Source: Chloroflexota bacterium (GTDB lineage: Bacteria; Chloroflexota; Anaerolineae; UBA4142; SHND01). Taken from it: a stretch of DNA of 64,000 nucleotides. Below the pieces are notes generated by a model that was given only the letters and a program-made list of their open reading frames with translations, made no database searches and had not been told where the DNA came from. The stretch covers positions 62,001 through 126,000 of the forward strand of contig JAKOPZ010000085.1 of NCBI GenBank assembly GCA_029778615.1, given 5' to 3'. A program made the position numbers and the translations under genes. Positions 15,914 through 25,614 of this stretch are shown piece by piece; within the stretch, counting starts at the first letter, position 1, and each line of letters opens with the position of its first letter.

Positions 15914-17269
15914 ATGAAACTCTCCTTACAACCCTTTTCACCACTTTATCTTGCCATCGCTTTCGTATGCGCGCTCGGTCTTGTGATTGTGTTTGTGGGC
16001 GTCTCCACACTCGGCGCCGCGCCTGAAACCAAATTCTCGAAAACCCTTGCCCTCGGCGATAAACTTGTGGTCAAAGGTTCCGCGTGCGCGCTCCAAATTA
16101 AATCGCCAAGCGATTTGAAATTTGTGATTCGCTGCAAAACTCTGAATGGAATGGCAACGGCAAATCAATCGCCGCGCGCGAAAACGGTCATTCATCTCGT
16201 CGCAGGTGACCGCTTGATTGTCAAAGCAGACGCGTGCCGCCTTGACCCCAAGACAGTGACCGCTGCGAAAATCGTCATCAAATGCGCGGCGCTCGCGCAA
16301 TCCACGCCAACAGCCACCGCAACCGATGCGGCGCCACCGATGGCGACAGAAACCGCCACTGCATCGTCCACGCACACTGCGACCGCCACGCCAACGCTCT
16401 CGCCAACGCCAACCCTTACACCGACGCCGACGGGCACATTCGATTGGTTATCGTATGTCAATCAATATCGCGACATCGCAAACATTCCGCACGTCACCGA
16501 AAATCCGACGTGGAGTTATGGCGATTATTTGCATGCGCGGTACATGGTCAAAAACAATGTGATTGAACATACAGAAGACGAAAACAATCAATGGTATACC
16601 GCAGAAGGCAAAGCGGCTGCCGAGAACAGCGACCTGATTGTGAGCAGCAGTGCGTTCATGAGCGACGAGTCCGCGATTGATGGCTGGATGGGCGCGCCGT
16701 TTCACGCGCTGGGAATCGTTGACCCCGCATTGTTGGAAACGGGTTACAACAGCTATCACGAAGCGGACGGCGGCTATCAAAGCGGCGCGGGTTTGGATGT
16801 GCTGCGCGGTTTGGGCAGCGTACCGGGTTCGGTGACGTATCCCGTCATGTTTCCCGGCGATGGGAAATCCACCGCGCTTACGGTGTACAGCGGCAACGAA
16901 TTTCCAAACCCGCTCACAAGTTGTGCGGGCTATTCATCCCCAACCGGATTGCCCATCCTTTTGCAATTGGGGCATTGGACCATTACGCCGAATGTGACCG
17001 CTCATTCGTTCATGCAAGGCGCCAGCGCGCTCGAACATTGCATCTTTGACGAAACGAATTACACCAACCCCGACGCCGACCAACAGGATTTGGTGCGCGA
17101 CATTCTCAACGCACGCGACGCGATTGTGCTGATTCCGCGCGCGCCATTGGAAAGCGGCAAGACGTACACCGTTTCGATTACGACGAACGGCAATACGTAC
17201 ACGTGGAATTTTTCGGTTGCCAATTCTGCCGCACCCGCGCCAAGTGAATTTGCGCGCGAAATTCGATAA
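15914..17269 (+). CDS. Secreted CAP-domain protein with two cysteine-pair repeats
   Basis: The start at 15914 is chosen for GGAGG at the right distance, giving 451 residues. A membrane or signal segment (about 12-33) is followed by two copies of a short repeat, GD.L.VK..(A)C.L, with cysteine pairs C58/C74 and C108/C124. A Thr/Pro/Ala linker (about 129-175) leads to a CAP (SCP/PR-1) domain: WLSYVNQYRDIANIP, then EHTEDENN, with histidines as in the metal site, and a C-terminal beta-sandwich-like end (TYTVSITTNGNTYTW). Extracellular CAP proteins have varied, mostly unknown bacterial roles. The same cysteine repeat is in the 55757-56560 protein. Confidence 0.88.
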   Translation: MKLSLQPFSPLYLAIAFVCALGLVIVFVGVSTLGAAPETKFSKTLALGDKLVVKGSACALQIKSPSDLKFVIRCKTLNGMATANQSPRAKTVIHLVAGDRLIVKADACRLDPKTVTAAKIVIKCAALAQSTPTATATDAAPPMATETATASSTHTATATPTLSPTPTLTPTPTGTFDWLSYVNQYRDIANIPHVTENPTWSYGDYLHARYMVKNNVIEHTEDENNQWYTAEGKAAAENSDLIVSSSAFMSDESAIDGWMGAPFHALGIVDPALLETGYNSYHEADGGYQSGAGLDVLRGLGSVPGSVTYPVMFPGDGKSTALTVYSGNEFPNPLTSCAGYSSPTGLPILLQLGHWTITPNVTAHSFMQGASALEHCIFDETNYTNPDADQQDLVRDILNARDAIVLIPRAPLESGKTYTVSITTNGNTYTWNFSVANSAAPAPSEFAREIR

Positions 17270-17281
17270 CGCGGTGCAAAG

Positions 17282-17318
17282 AAAACGCCCTCGAAGGAAA
17301 ATCCTTCGAGGGCGTTTT
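17282..17318. terminator. Bidirectional terminator between convergent genes
   Basis: Perfect 16-bp arms AAAACGCCCTCGAAGG (17282-17297) and CCTTCGAGGGCGTTTT (17303-17318) with a 5-nt loop lie between the CAP gene and the alpha-2-macroglobulin gene. A/T runs on both sides suit both directions. Confidence 0.93.
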
Positions 17319-17320
17319 AA

Positions 17321-20300
17321 TTACTCTCCTGTCACTTGTAACTGCGCTCCCGCACTCCTTCCAAACACATCGGGTTCATACATCTGCTGCGCGAACGTGG
17401 GCAGCACAAAGAAATCTCCGCCGACGCTTGCGCGCATCAGGTACGTATATTCGTACGTGCCGCGCGGCAAGTCGTTTGCGAACAATGCAACTCTGTCGTC
17501 ACGCAATTCCGTGTTCGCCCAATAATACCAGTACGGATAGTAATAGTCCGCACAGCCGACACATTCACTGATTTGTTTTTCCAGTTCGGGCGACGACGCG
17601 CCAGCGGAGGTTGTCTTGAGAGAAGTGTCCACCGCTTCAAACCCACTTGGCAGCGGGTCTTCGACGAGCAAGTAATTCAAGTTCGTCGGCGCGATGATAG
17701 TGAGTTTTACTTGCACGTAATCACCAACCTTCGCCGTAGTGACCAATTCATTGGTCGGCTTGAGCGTCGCTTGGTCAACCTTAAAGTATTGACGCGCGAC
17801 GAGAATGCCGCGATCCAACGCTTTCATTTCACTCGCGGGCAAGTAGTAATTCAAGAACGCACTGTAATAGAGATTGCCCGCGCCGTCGGTCCGTGTGAAT
17901 AACAATTCGTTCGCGGTGTTCGTCAACAAATCTTTCATCGCGACGTTGAGCGATTGATTTTCCGTGACGTTTTCCTTTGTCACTTTTTGTTCGGTCAACG
18001 TCTTGCTATTCAACGCGACTTGGTACCCATAGTCCGCGTTCAGTTCACCGCTCGCCTTCATAAATTCCGAGAGACCAATGACAGACCACGCAGTCTCTTG
18101 CGTCGTTTCCCAATGTCCTTGCTGACGCAGCGTCATCAACCAACGCACCGCATTTTTCAACAACGCGTTTTGTGGATTCACGCGCGCGATGCCGTACAAC
18201 ACCATCGCCGTCGTCCGCGTGTTGGTGTTCATCATGTACCAACTCTGCTGTTTTTCTTCCCAATGCGTTCCCGTCGCGCTTGGAATCGCGGCGGCGGTGA
18301 GTTCTTGTTCCAGCGCAGTCGCTTGTGTTTTGTTATTCGAATCGAACAACGCGACCATCAACAACGCCTTCGCGTAATTGGACAATTGCGCGCGGCGTTC
18401 GTACAAATTCAACGCGCGTGCGCCGTACTCGTTCGTCACTTGCTGCATCACGTAAATTACAAACGCGCGTTGGTCATAGCCGTACGAGGCGTTCGCGTTC
18501 ACGGGTTCGTCGAGATATTGCGTGAGATAGTCGCGCGCGCGCTGCATCACATATTCGTCAACGGCGAATCCATTTTTGTTCGCCGCGTTGAGCGCGAGAA
18601 GCGCGTACGCGGTGGTGTGCGGAATCGAATTGTCGTTCGCCCACAAGCCCCAACCGCCGTCGCCGTGCTGCAATTGATACAAGCGTTGAATCTGCGCGCT
18701 GATGTTGGCGACGAGATTTTTTTCAAGATTCTCATCCTTGACGCCAAATTCCTTGAGCGCTTGATAGGTCACAATGTTCGGGAAGAATTTCGATGTGACT
18801 TGTTCCGAACATTCATACGGATACGCTTGCAAAAATTTCAGCGATTCCAGCGACGCGGCGGCGAGCGACGGACTGGCGGTAATTCGCAGACCCCCCGCGC
18901 TCGTGTCCACATTCGCAGGCACCTGAATTTTTTCCGCCACCTTCGCGTCCACCGTACCCGCCGTTCCAACCACTTCGGGCGAGGTCGGACGCACTATCGG
19001 CAGCGTTGCTTCGAGCGCGTCGCTGTATCCGTTTCCATTCGCGCTGAAATTCACTTTGACGTTTTCTGCATTTTTGTCAACCGTCGTTTGCCACGAAACT
19101 TTTGCGCGGTCGTTCGCTTTTACCGTCAACGGCTGCGTGGCATTACCGCTCAACGTGAGACCCGTCGCTTGCAGTTTCACATCAACGGTCACATCGCTCG
19201 ATGTGTTGTTGTTCACCACCGCTTCAATCACAACCGAATCGCCGGGGACGAAAAAGCGCGGGACGACGGGACGCACCAACACAGGTTTCGTCGAAACAAT
19301 ATCGAGTTTGCCCGTGCCGACGAGCGTTTCTTGAGTCACACCTTTTGCGGTGAGATTCCATGTTGTGAGATTGTCGGGGAGTGTCACTGTCACTTCGGCT
19401 TTACCGTTCGCGTCGGTAACAACATCCGCTTTCCAATACGCAGTGTCCTGAAAATTGCGCCGCACAGGCGATGCTTCGTCGGGCGCGCCGCCGCCGCCGC
19501 CTTTGGCTTCCGCTTGCACTTGAACGTTGATGCGTTCGACGGAGCGAATCCACGACGCGGCAGTTGTGATGCCGATACCGCGCGTGCCCCAGAACGTTTG
19601 CTCGAGCGGCTGCGAACGGTCATCCGCAAGCGCTTGCACCGCTTTGTCAACGAGCGCGAGTGAAAATTCCGTCTGCGCGGGTTTGCCTTTCGAGTCGGTT
19701 GCTTCGACGGTAAATTTCACATTGTCGCGCGGTTGAAATTCTTTTTTATCCGTCGTCAATTTCACCGCGAGAATTTTTTCGGCGGGATTGATGTTGAGGA
19801 CCGCGTAACCGAGTTTGAATTGCGGCGTCAGTAAAGACGTTCCGTCGGAACGTCTCTCCTCGCCGCGTCCTTTGACCAACATCACGGAAACATACGCGGT
19901 CGGCAATAAATCTTCGGTGATGGGAATCTCCAACGTCTCGCTATTGCCAATCACGCCAAGCGATTTCACCTGGATAATTTTTCCGCGTTCAATCGTCATC
20001 AACGCTTGCGCGTTTTTGAACGGCGCGGGAACGAGAACCTTTGCCGTTTCGCCGACGTTGTATTCTTTTTTGTCCGCGACCAAATCAATGCGGTCATTGT
20101 TTTCGATACGCCAATTCACGAATTGGTCGGTCGCAATCCATTGGTACGTCGCGCTGCGAATCGTATTTTTATTTTTGTCCTGTCCCTCGCCAACAATTTT
20201 ATAAACGCCTCCAACGGTTGGCGTGTAAAACATCGTCGCCGTTCCCAACTGATTACTGGTAACAGTGTCACTGATGACTAATGTGTCGGTGTACGAACTC

Positions 20301-23071
20301 GTCCAATAGAAATTTCCGTTTGCATCTTTTTGGCGCACACTGAACCATTGATGTTCGTACACCGAAATCGTGAGGGGTTGATTTGGATGCGGGTCGCCTT
20401 GCGGCGTGACGGTGATAATGTCAACACCTTGCTTTTCATTCACTTGTCCCACATACGACTGCGGTTTGAGCCCGATGTAGAAATTGCCCTTGTGTACGGG
20501 GACGACGACGCGCGACGAGACCGCCGCGTTGTTAATGTCGGTCACTTCGACATCAATCGTAAAGTTTTGCGACAATGGATAATCTTTGAGGTCGGCGGGA
20601 ATGGTGAATGAAAATTTTCCCTGCGAATCCGTTTTGCCTTTGCCTTCGCTCACGACACCGCCCGTGCGCTGACGATTGTTTGTCAAATCGTAATCGGTGA
20701 AATCCCAATATCCTTTCACCTTGTCCGTACTGAAAAACAAATCGTCGCTGAGCAATCGCCACTGCACATTCGCATTCGACACCGCGCCGCCAAAAAAGAA
20801 CGTCGTGGTGGAATCCACTTTAATCGTCTGTCCGTTGATGTACGAATCTTTGTCGGTTTTTACTTCCACTTGGAATTCGGGCGCTTTGTATTGCGCGACC
20901 TGAAAATCAACGCTGTTGTAAAAACGATTGTTGTCGGGACCGAATTCGAGAACGATACTGTAAAAGCCGAGCGATGCGCCCACGTTCAATTCGATGCTGC
21001 CGTTAAACGTGCCGTACGCGTCGAGCGGCAAATCTTGTTTCAAAATTTCGCGTCCGTTCGCGTCCATCACTTTGATGGGAACAGTTTTCATTTCTGTCGG
21101 CAACGTGTACCGCGCGTCGTTGTCTTTTCGCAAGATGCCTTTGAAATTCACCGTTTGCCCGGGGCGATAAATCGCGCGGTCGGTGTACATGTTCGCGTAA
21201 TAAAGCTGCGCGCCGTACTGGGTATTCAAATTGAAATCGTAGGTTTGAATCCCTTCCGCCCAATCGCTGCCCACTGCCGCGACGATTCCCGCATCATTGC
21301 CCGCTGCGGCGAGCGGGTCACTACTGATGGCAAAAATCGGTTCGTAGTATTCTTGCGCGCCGAACGTGCCTTGATAAATTCCATCCGCGTTCGTTTTGCC
21401 GGACGAACCTTCTTTGCCGTTCACACCAAAAATCGTAATCGGCAAATCCGCGACAGGTTTGCCTGTCGAAAGATTCGTCGCCCACACCAACGCTTCGCCG
21501 TTGCCGCGTTTCAGCGCGAGATTGTACGGCGTGACGATGAGAACGTGACGCGCGCGCGTTGTGCTTTTCACATTGCCTGCTGCGCGCGCTTCCAGATAAT
21601 ACGCGCCCGGTTTCAATCCGCCCGCGCTCGTGTCCACACCAAGCGAAGTCGAAACGACGCGCGACGCGTTCAACGGCGCGCTCACTTGTTGTCCCCAGCG
21701 ACGCAATAAATTGTTCGCGCTCGGTTTGTAATTGTCCCAGTACTGATAGCGGTCATTCCCAACCAGCCGCAGCAAATCCGTGCGCGGCACCGTGTACAAC
21801 GAGTATTCGATTTCGGGTACATTGCGATACGTGGTGTAAATCAACTGCGGCGCGTTCGCGTCGTACACTCCAAAATTTCCATTGACATTCAAATACACAT
21901 CGGGGTCGAGCGGCGCGGCGGTGAATTTCACAACAACATCTTTGCCCAACTCTTCGCCGTACACTGTTTTCGATTTGCCGCTTATCGTCACCGTGTACGT
22001 TTCCGACGCGAGCCAGCCGCCCGAAATGGTTTGCTGTGTGCTTTCATTCCAGTACGAATACTGATTCGTAATCGTCGGCTGAATCGTCACCGTCACCGCG
22101 TCTTGCGCCATTGGCGACGCATAGGTGATTTGAAAACCGTTGCGAATCGCGGTGGTGTTCGTGTCGCCATTTTTCGGATTCGTATTCAAAACGCCGGGCG
22201 CGCGCGTCGTGCGGAAATTCCATGTCGAATCTTTTAACGTCGCGGCTTGTTTGTTCACATCTTGCGCGCCCGCTTTCAACGTCGCGCGATATTGTGCGTT
22301 GTACGCAAGCGGCTGTTTCGGAATGAATTGCAGACGCGCGCCATTCCACTGATAATCGCCCGCAACATTCGCGCCATTGGAGACCGCGACGACGCTGAAA
22401 CGCGACTCGACGGACGCGCGGTCCATTTCGGTATTGAACGTCATGGAAATCGGTTCGCTCGCGCCCGCGTTTTGCGTACCACTTTCGGGATACGTCAAAA
22501 TAATTTCGGGCGACGACGTTTTGAATTTCCAAGAATAGCCATTCATTTTCGCGCCGAGCATGTCAGTCAACGCGGCAACGTTCACGGTATATTCCGTCGC
22601 CACGCTCAAGTTTTGCGACGGCGTGAACGAATAGGTGGACGTGTTCAACCAAACGCCGCTGCCCGCGAGCGTCGGCGAAATGGTCAACGGCTGCGGCAAA
22701 TCTTTTTGCGCGTCCACCGCAACGAGCGGCACGACAGGATGATTGAACTGGACAATAATTTTTGTCGCGTCTTGAGAAACCGCAATCTCCGTCGCGTCTT
22801 TCGCGGGCGAAGTGGAAATCACTTCGAGCGGCGCGTTGGAAATGTTCGCGGGAAACAACGCTGTCGTAGTGACGACTTGAGTCGTCGGCGTCGCCGTCGC
22901 TTGCGCGTGCGGTGATCGCTGCTGCGATGTTTGTTCTGCCGCAGACTGCGCGGCGTTTTCAATCTGCGCGCTTTGTACGTTGATGCTTTGTGGTGCACGG
23001 TTCTGTGGCGCCGCGCACGCGGCGATGAGCGCGAGAAATAAAATGATGGTGAGGTTGAGACGGGAGGTCAT
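17321..23071 (-). CDS. Alpha-2-macroglobulin family lipoprotein with intact thioester
   Basis: The ATG at 23071 opens a signal peptide with a lipobox (LFLALIAACAAP); an upstream TTG would add 14 residues lying in a word-repeat tract and is not used. At 1,916 residues it has the bacterial macroglobulin (YfhM) layout: Big-like and MG domains in the first 900 residues (YRPGQTVNFKGILRKDND, the bacterial MG motif), then the MG7/bait region, the thioester domain with YPYECSEQ (reactive Cys about residue 1421) and the terpenoid-like helical barrel (GDGGWGLWAND), ending in the receptor-binding-like MG10 region. It should trap attacking proteases at the cell envelope by covalent linkage. A pbpC-type gene lies 3 kb away on the same strand, the usual partner in other bacteria. 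About ten residues near 1087 (EERRSDGTSL) come from a palindromic element. Confidence 0.95.
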   Translation of the reverse strand: MTSRLNLTIILFLALIAACAAPQNRAPQSINVQSAQIENAAQSAAEQTSQQRSPHAQATATPTTQVVTTTALFPANISNAPLEVISTSPAKDATEIAVSQDATKIIVQFNHPVVPLVAVDAQKDLPQPLTISPTLAGSGVWLNTSTYSFTPSQNLSVATEYTVNVAALTDMLGAKMNGYSWKFKTSSPEIILTYPESGTQNAGASEPISMTFNTEMDRASVESRFSVVAVSNGANVAGDYQWNGARLQFIPKQPLAYNAQYRATLKAGAQDVNKQAATLKDSTWNFRTTRAPGVLNTNPKNGDTNTTAIRNGFQITYASPMAQDAVTVTIQPTITNQYSYWNESTQQTISGGWLASETYTVTISGKSKTVYGEELGKDVVVKFTAAPLDPDVYLNVNGNFGVYDANAPQLIYTTYRNVPEIEYSLYTVPRTDLLRLVGNDRYQYWDNYKPSANNLLRRWGQQVSAPLNASRVVSTSLGVDTSAGGLKPGAYYLEARAAGNVKSTTRARHVLIVTPYNLALKRGNGEALVWATNLSTGKPVADLPITIFGVNGKEGSSGKTNADGIYQGTFGAQEYYEPIFAISSDPLAAAGNDAGIVAAVGSDWAEGIQTYDFNLNTQYGAQLYYANMYTDRAIYRPGQTVNFKGILRKDNDARYTLPTEMKTVPIKVMDANGREILKQDLPLDAYGTFNGSIELNVGASLGFYSIVLEFGPDNNRFYNSVDFQVAQYKAPEFQVEVKTDKDSYINGQTIKVDSTTTFFFGGAVSNANVQWRLLSDDLFFSTDKVKGYWDFTDYDLTNNRQRTGGVVSEGKGKTDSQGKFSFTIPADLKDYPLSQNFTIDVEVTDINNAAVSSRVVVPVHKGNFYIGLKPQSYVGQVNEKQGVDIITVTPQGDPHPNQPLTISVYEHQWFSVRQKDANGNFYWTSSYTDTLVISDTVTSNQLGTATMFYTPTVGGVYKIVGEGQDKNKNTIRSATYQWIATDQFVNWRIENNDRIDLVADKKEYNVGETAKVLVPAPFKNAQALMTIERGKIIQVKSLGVIGNSETLEIPITEDLLPTAYVSVMLVKGRGEERRSDGTSLLTPQFKLGYAVLNINPAEKILAVKLTTDKKEFQPRDNVKFTVEATDSKGKPAQTEFSLALVDKAVQALADDRSQPLEQTFWGTRGIGITTAASWIRSVERINVQVQAEAKGGGGGAPDEASPVRRNFQDTAYWKADVVTDANGKAEVTVTLPDNLTTWNLTAKGVTQETLVGTGKLDIVSTKPVLVRPVVPRFFVPGDSVVIEAVVNNNTSSDVTVDVKLQATGLTLSGNATQPLTVKANDRAKVSWQTTVDKNAENVKVNFSANGNGYSDALEATLPIVRPTSPEVVGTAGTVDAKVAEKIQVPANVDTSAGGLRITASPSLAAASLESLKFLQAYPYECSEQVTSKFFPNIVTYQALKEFGVKDENLEKNLVANISAQIQRLYQLQHGDGGWGLWANDNSIPHTTAYALLALNAANKNGFAVDEYVMQRARDYLTQYLDEPVNANASYGYDQRAFVIYVMQQVTNEYGARALNLYERRAQLSNYAKALLMVALFDSNNKTQATALEQELTAAAIPSATGTHWEEKQQSWYMMNTNTRTTAMVLYGIARVNPQNALLKNAVRWLMTLRQQGHWETTQETAWSVIGLSEFMKASGELNADYGYQVALNSKTLTEQKVTKENVTENQSLNVAMKDLLTNTANELLFTRTDGAGNLYYSAFLNYYLPASEMKALDRGILVARQYFKVDQATLKPTNELVTTAKVGDYVQVKLTIIAPTNLNYLLVEDPLPSGFEAVDTSLKTTSAGASSPELEKQISECVGCADYYYPYWYYWANTELRDDRVALFANDLPRGTYEYTYLMRASVGGDFFVLPTFAQQMYEPDVFGRSAGAQLQVTGE
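19831..19859. repeat. Palindromic element, AGACGTT family, copy 2 (inside alpha-2-macroglobulin gene)
   Basis: The 9-bp arms AGACGTTCC (19835-19843) and GGAACGTCT (19847-19855) flank a 3-nt centre, with outer GTAA/CTCC remnants. It is translated in the host gene as RRSDGTSL, in a frame different from copies 1 and 3. Confidence 0.75.
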
Positions 23072-23098
23072 GGAAGAATCCTTTTTCGTAATCCGTAT

Positions 23099-23131
23099 TT
23101 CGTGAAACGTCAAACGTAAAGCGTGAATCCG
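23099..23131. repeat. Word-repeat tract (AAACGTC/AAACGTA)
   Basis: Heptamer-like words AAACGTC, AAACGTA, AAGCGTG lie just upstream of the alpha-2-macroglobulin start and next to the end of the UDG-like gene. Same architecture as the other tracts. Confidence 0.6.
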
Positions 23132-23134
23132 TTT

Positions 23135-23923
23135 TTAGATTGCCAACAATTCTTGTTTCCAAATAAAATGTGCTGCTTGATAAATTTTTGGTGCGGCAGG
23201 GTGCGCGAGGGGAAACCATTGCATCGCGTGACCCGAATTTGTATGAACAGTGATAGGTTTTCCATAGAAATTTACATCTGCGACAAGTTTTCGAGGCACA
23301 TCACTCTTTGTTTCGACAAGATTTGTCATAACGCGCAATGCCGCATTACCGAGCGTGATAATTTTATCAGGGCGCGCGTTTTCGATTTCATTTACCAAGC
23401 GCGTTCGATGCGCTTGGATTGCCTCTTTGACGATTTCATCTTCAGACGGATGCATCAAAAGACTTGCTCTTGGCAGCCCCAGTTTTTTGGGCAACTTCGA
23501 GTAAGTGTCTTGAATTCGTTTTGCCAACTTGTCGCTGCATCTGTACGTGTCAAGACAATCACTCAGCCAAACATTCGCGCGGCTAGTACGAAAGGCATCA
23601 ATCACCTGTTCATTCACCCATCTTCCTGAACTGCCATTTAACTCTTTCGCCAGCGCAACAGTGCCCCATTTGGGTTCAAAGCGAGCATAAATCATCCAAT
23701 CATCAACATGCTCAAATTCTTTATCGCCATTCCAGAAAATTTCAGGTTCGTTATCAACCGCAATTGCGCGGATTGGCTTGAACGGTTCGGGAGGAGGAGG
23801 AGTCCAACGAACATGCAACGCGCTTGGATATGCGCCCAAAACATAAATTGGACGCCGCTCGCTGATGTGTGGCACACACGGCTTGACACGCCGCCCGAAT
23901 GGAAAAATGTTATCTGCTTTCAT
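23135..23923 (-). CDS. Uracil-DNA glycosylase-like superfamily protein
   Basis: The ATG at 23923 is preferred because GAGGA lies 7 nt before it; a GTG 18 bp upstream is the alternative. The 262-residue protein has RRPIYVLGAYPSALHVRW near the start, which matches UDG motif A (GxxPs), an internal ARPDKIITLGNAALRVM strand and a C-terminal PLAHPAAP segment resembling motif B (H-P-S/A). The family includes repair enzymes and distant members of unknown role. Catalytic residues are not clear enough to claim uracil excision. A 15-bp palindrome CCGAATcaaATTCGG (23941-23955) just upstream could be an operator or hairpin. Confidence 0.62.
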   Translation of the reverse strand: MKADNIFPFGRRVKPCVPHISERRPIYVLGAYPSALHVRWTPPPPEPFKPIRAIAVDNEPEIFWNGDKEFEHVDDWMIYARFEPKWGTVALAKELNGSSGRWVNEQVIDAFRTSRANVWLSDCLDTYRCSDKLAKRIQDTYSKLPKKLGLPRASLLMHPSEDEIVKEAIQAHRTRLVNEIENARPDKIITLGNAALRVMTNLVETKSDVPRKLVADVNFYGKPITVHTNSGHAMQWFPLAHPAAPKIYQAAHFIWKQELLAI

Positions 23924-24071
23924 TTTGTCGTCCTCATTCACCGAATCAAATTCGGCGTCTCAAAAAAGGTCAAATGCCTTTGGCATTAAAATCATCGGCA
24001 AAAAACAATCTTTCTTTGTCCTCTTTCGTTCCATCGTTTGCCGTTGTTTTCTAGACAACGGTCAACCAGAG

Positions 24072-24077
24072 TATAAT
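24072..24077 (+). promoter_or_regulatory. -10 box (TATAAT) upstream of DUF433/PIN-like pair
   Basis: TATAAT in the context AGAGTATAATC lies 20 bp before the ATG at 24098, with GGAGG between. The same AGAGTATAATC context occurs upstream of the LuxR-type regulator. No clear -35 seen. Confidence 0.55.
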
Positions 24078-24097
24078 CATTTGCGGAGGTGATTTTC

Positions 24098-24430
24098 ATG
24101 CAACTCGAAGACTATTTCAATTTTCTTGCGCCCGATGACATTCGCGTACAAGGCACGCGTGTTGGCATCGAAACGATTCTGTACGATTACATTTATCGCG
24201 AGCGCACACCGCAAGAGATTGTCGAATCCTATCCGTCATTGAATTTGGAGCAAGTCCACGCCACCATCACGTACTATTTGCATAACAAAGAAAAAATTAA
24301 CGCGTACTTGGCGAATTGGCTGGAAACCACGCATCGACGTTGGGAAGAACAAAATCGGAACCCATCGCCCGGTATCTTGCGCCTTCGCAAACTCATGGCA
24401 GAGCGCGACGCCGCAAAAGAATCGGCATGA
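24098..24430 (+). CDS. DUF433 domain protein, probable antitoxin
   Basis: This 110-residue protein starts at the ATG 8 nt after GGAGG. The DUF433 core is visible: DIRVQGTRVGIETILYDY, RTPQEIVESYPSLNLEQVHATITYY, a helix-turn-helix-like fold found as the first gene of two-gene modules. Its last bases overlap the start of a PIN-like protein by 4 bp (ATGA), indicating translational coupling. By analogy with the VapB/VapC-like arrangement it should neutralise the downstream partner and repress its own promoter. The pair is inferred, not shown, to be a toxin-antitoxin system. Confidence 0.85.
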   Translation: MQLEDYFNFLAPDDIRVQGTRVGIETILYDYIYRERTPQEIVESYPSLNLEQVHATITYYLHNKEKINAYLANWLETTHRRWEEQNRNPSPGILRLRKLMAERDAAKESA

Positions 24431-24792
24431 GCATCAAATTCTTGCTCGATGAAAACGTGGATGACCTTTATCGCACGGGTCTTTTACGCCAGTTCCCCGA
24501 TGCCGTAATTTGGCGCGTGGGTTCGCCAGCTGCGCCGCCGCTCAATACGCTTGACCCTGATATTCTCGATTGGTGTGAACAACATCGCTTTGTTCTGGTC
24601 ACAAAAAATCGCGCCTCCATGCCCGTACACTTGCGAGACCATCTTGACGCGGGCAAGCATATTTTGGGAATCATTGTGCTGAATCCAAATCTCTCCATCG
24701 CCGACACGATGGATGAATTAGCATTGATTTTGGAAGCATCCAAACCCGACGAGTACGCTGACCAAATTCGATATCTGCCATTCAAGGGATGA
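24427..24792 (+). CDS. DUF5615 PIN-like protein, probable toxin nuclease
   Basis: Initiation at the ATGA overlap gives 121 residues. It starts IKFLLDENVDD, the N-terminal acidic motif of DUF5615 PIN-like nucleases, then LDPDILDWCEQHRFVLVTKNRASM (second acidic site and the conserved TKN/D segment). PIN-like proteins cleave RNA using clustered Asp/Glu and a metal ion. The upstream coupled DUF433 protein is the likely antitoxin. No frameshift or missing key residue is seen, so the pair looks functional. Confidence 0.85.
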   Translation: MSIKFLLDENVDDLYRTGLLRQFPDAVIWRVGSPAAPPLNTLDPDILDWCEQHRFVLVTKNRASMPVHLRDHLDAGKHILGIIVLNPNLSIADTMDELALILEASKPDEYADQIRYLPFKG

Positions 24793-24869
24793 ATGTTTTC
24801 TAATCCCCAAAAACTCCACCTTCACCACCCGTCCCCCATCAAACGTCACCAACCCAGTATCCGCATTGC

Positions 24870-24910
24870 CCCAAACTGCCAACTGCTACCTGCTACTTGC
24901 TACCTGCCAC
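24870..24910. repeat. Word-repeat tract (CTACTTG/CTACCTG) at HAD gene 3' end
   Basis: Seven-base words (ACTGCTA, CCTGCTA, CTTGCTA, CCTGCCA) run across the 3' end of the HAD hydrolase gene and supply its last two codons and its TAG stop. Confidence 0.68.
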
Positions 24911-25591
24911 CAACTCCGCCAACTCTCGCAAACTCCGCACCTCCACATCGGGCGTCGCTTCCGTCGGCGGCGTCGCACCCGCGCCTTGTTTATTCCAACG
25001 ACGATTCACCCAAACCGTGTGCAAACCCATTTCTTTTGCAGGCGCGATGTCATGAAACAAACTTTGCGCGACGTGAAGCCATTCGTTTTTTGGAACGCCA
25101 ACGCGTTTTTCCGCGATGCGAAAATTATTGAGCGATGGTTTGTACGAGCGACATTGTTCGGCAGTAATCACATCGTCAAACGCGACTTGCAACTTTTTCG
25201 CGGAATGGGCAAACAAATCATCGTCCACATTTGAAAGAATGACAAGTTTGTATTTTTTCTTTAGCGCAAACAACGCGTCCACCGTATCGGGAAACGGCTG
25301 CCAATGTTCGACGGATTGACCGAATGCGCTGATTTCCTCTTGCGTCGGCGTGAAATCCAATCGCTTGCCCATCGCGCGCAAAACATTTTCCAACACGGCG
25401 CGATATTTTTTGTACTCGCGTTCCTCCGCCGCTTCCAGTTCGCCAAACAATTCCAGTGCGTCGTCTTGCGAAATTTTTACCTGATGCGCGATGAACACGG
25501 GTTTCAGCGCGTTCAAAATTCCACTTTCCCAATCAATCAACGTCCCGTAACAATCAAACGTCAGCACGCGAAATTTGTTCCAGTTGAGCAT
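24893..25591 (-). CDS. HAD-superfamily hydrolase, 2-haloacid dehalogenase type II-like
   Basis: The protein has 232 residues. Motif I FDCYGTLID (Asp13 nucleophile) is near the N-terminus, followed by a helical cap (about 20-95), motif II LVILSNVD, motif III Lys in SYKPSLNNFRIA, and the final acidic motif in FHDIAPAKEMG. The closest group by pattern is haloacid dehalogenase type II, which acts by an aspartyl-ester intermediate. Motif IV reads AQSLFHDIAPA, so phosphatase activity is not excluded. The C-terminal AGSK and the stop lie in a word-repeat tract. It shares direction with the next two upstream genes but is separated from them by repeats. Confidence 0.85.
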   Translation of the reverse strand: MLNWNKFRVLTFDCYGTLIDWESGILNALKPVFIAHQVKISQDDALELFGELEAAEEREYKKYRAVLENVLRAMGKRLDFTPTQEEISAFGQSVEHWQPFPDTVDALFALKKKYKLVILSNVDDDLFAHSAKKLQVAFDDVITAEQCRSYKPSLNNFRIAEKRVGVPKNEWLHVAQSLFHDIAPAKEMGLHTVWVNRRWNKQGAGATPPTEATPDVEVRSLRELAELVAGSK

Positions 25592-25614
25592 ATCGCATCC
25601 TCACATATCGCAAA

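Noticed and set aside
17954-19663. Long plus-strand open frame (569 codons) opposite the alpha-2-macroglobulin gene
   Set aside because: Arg/His/Phe-rich product typical of reverse-strand reading of this codon usage; no start signal and no recognisable domain.
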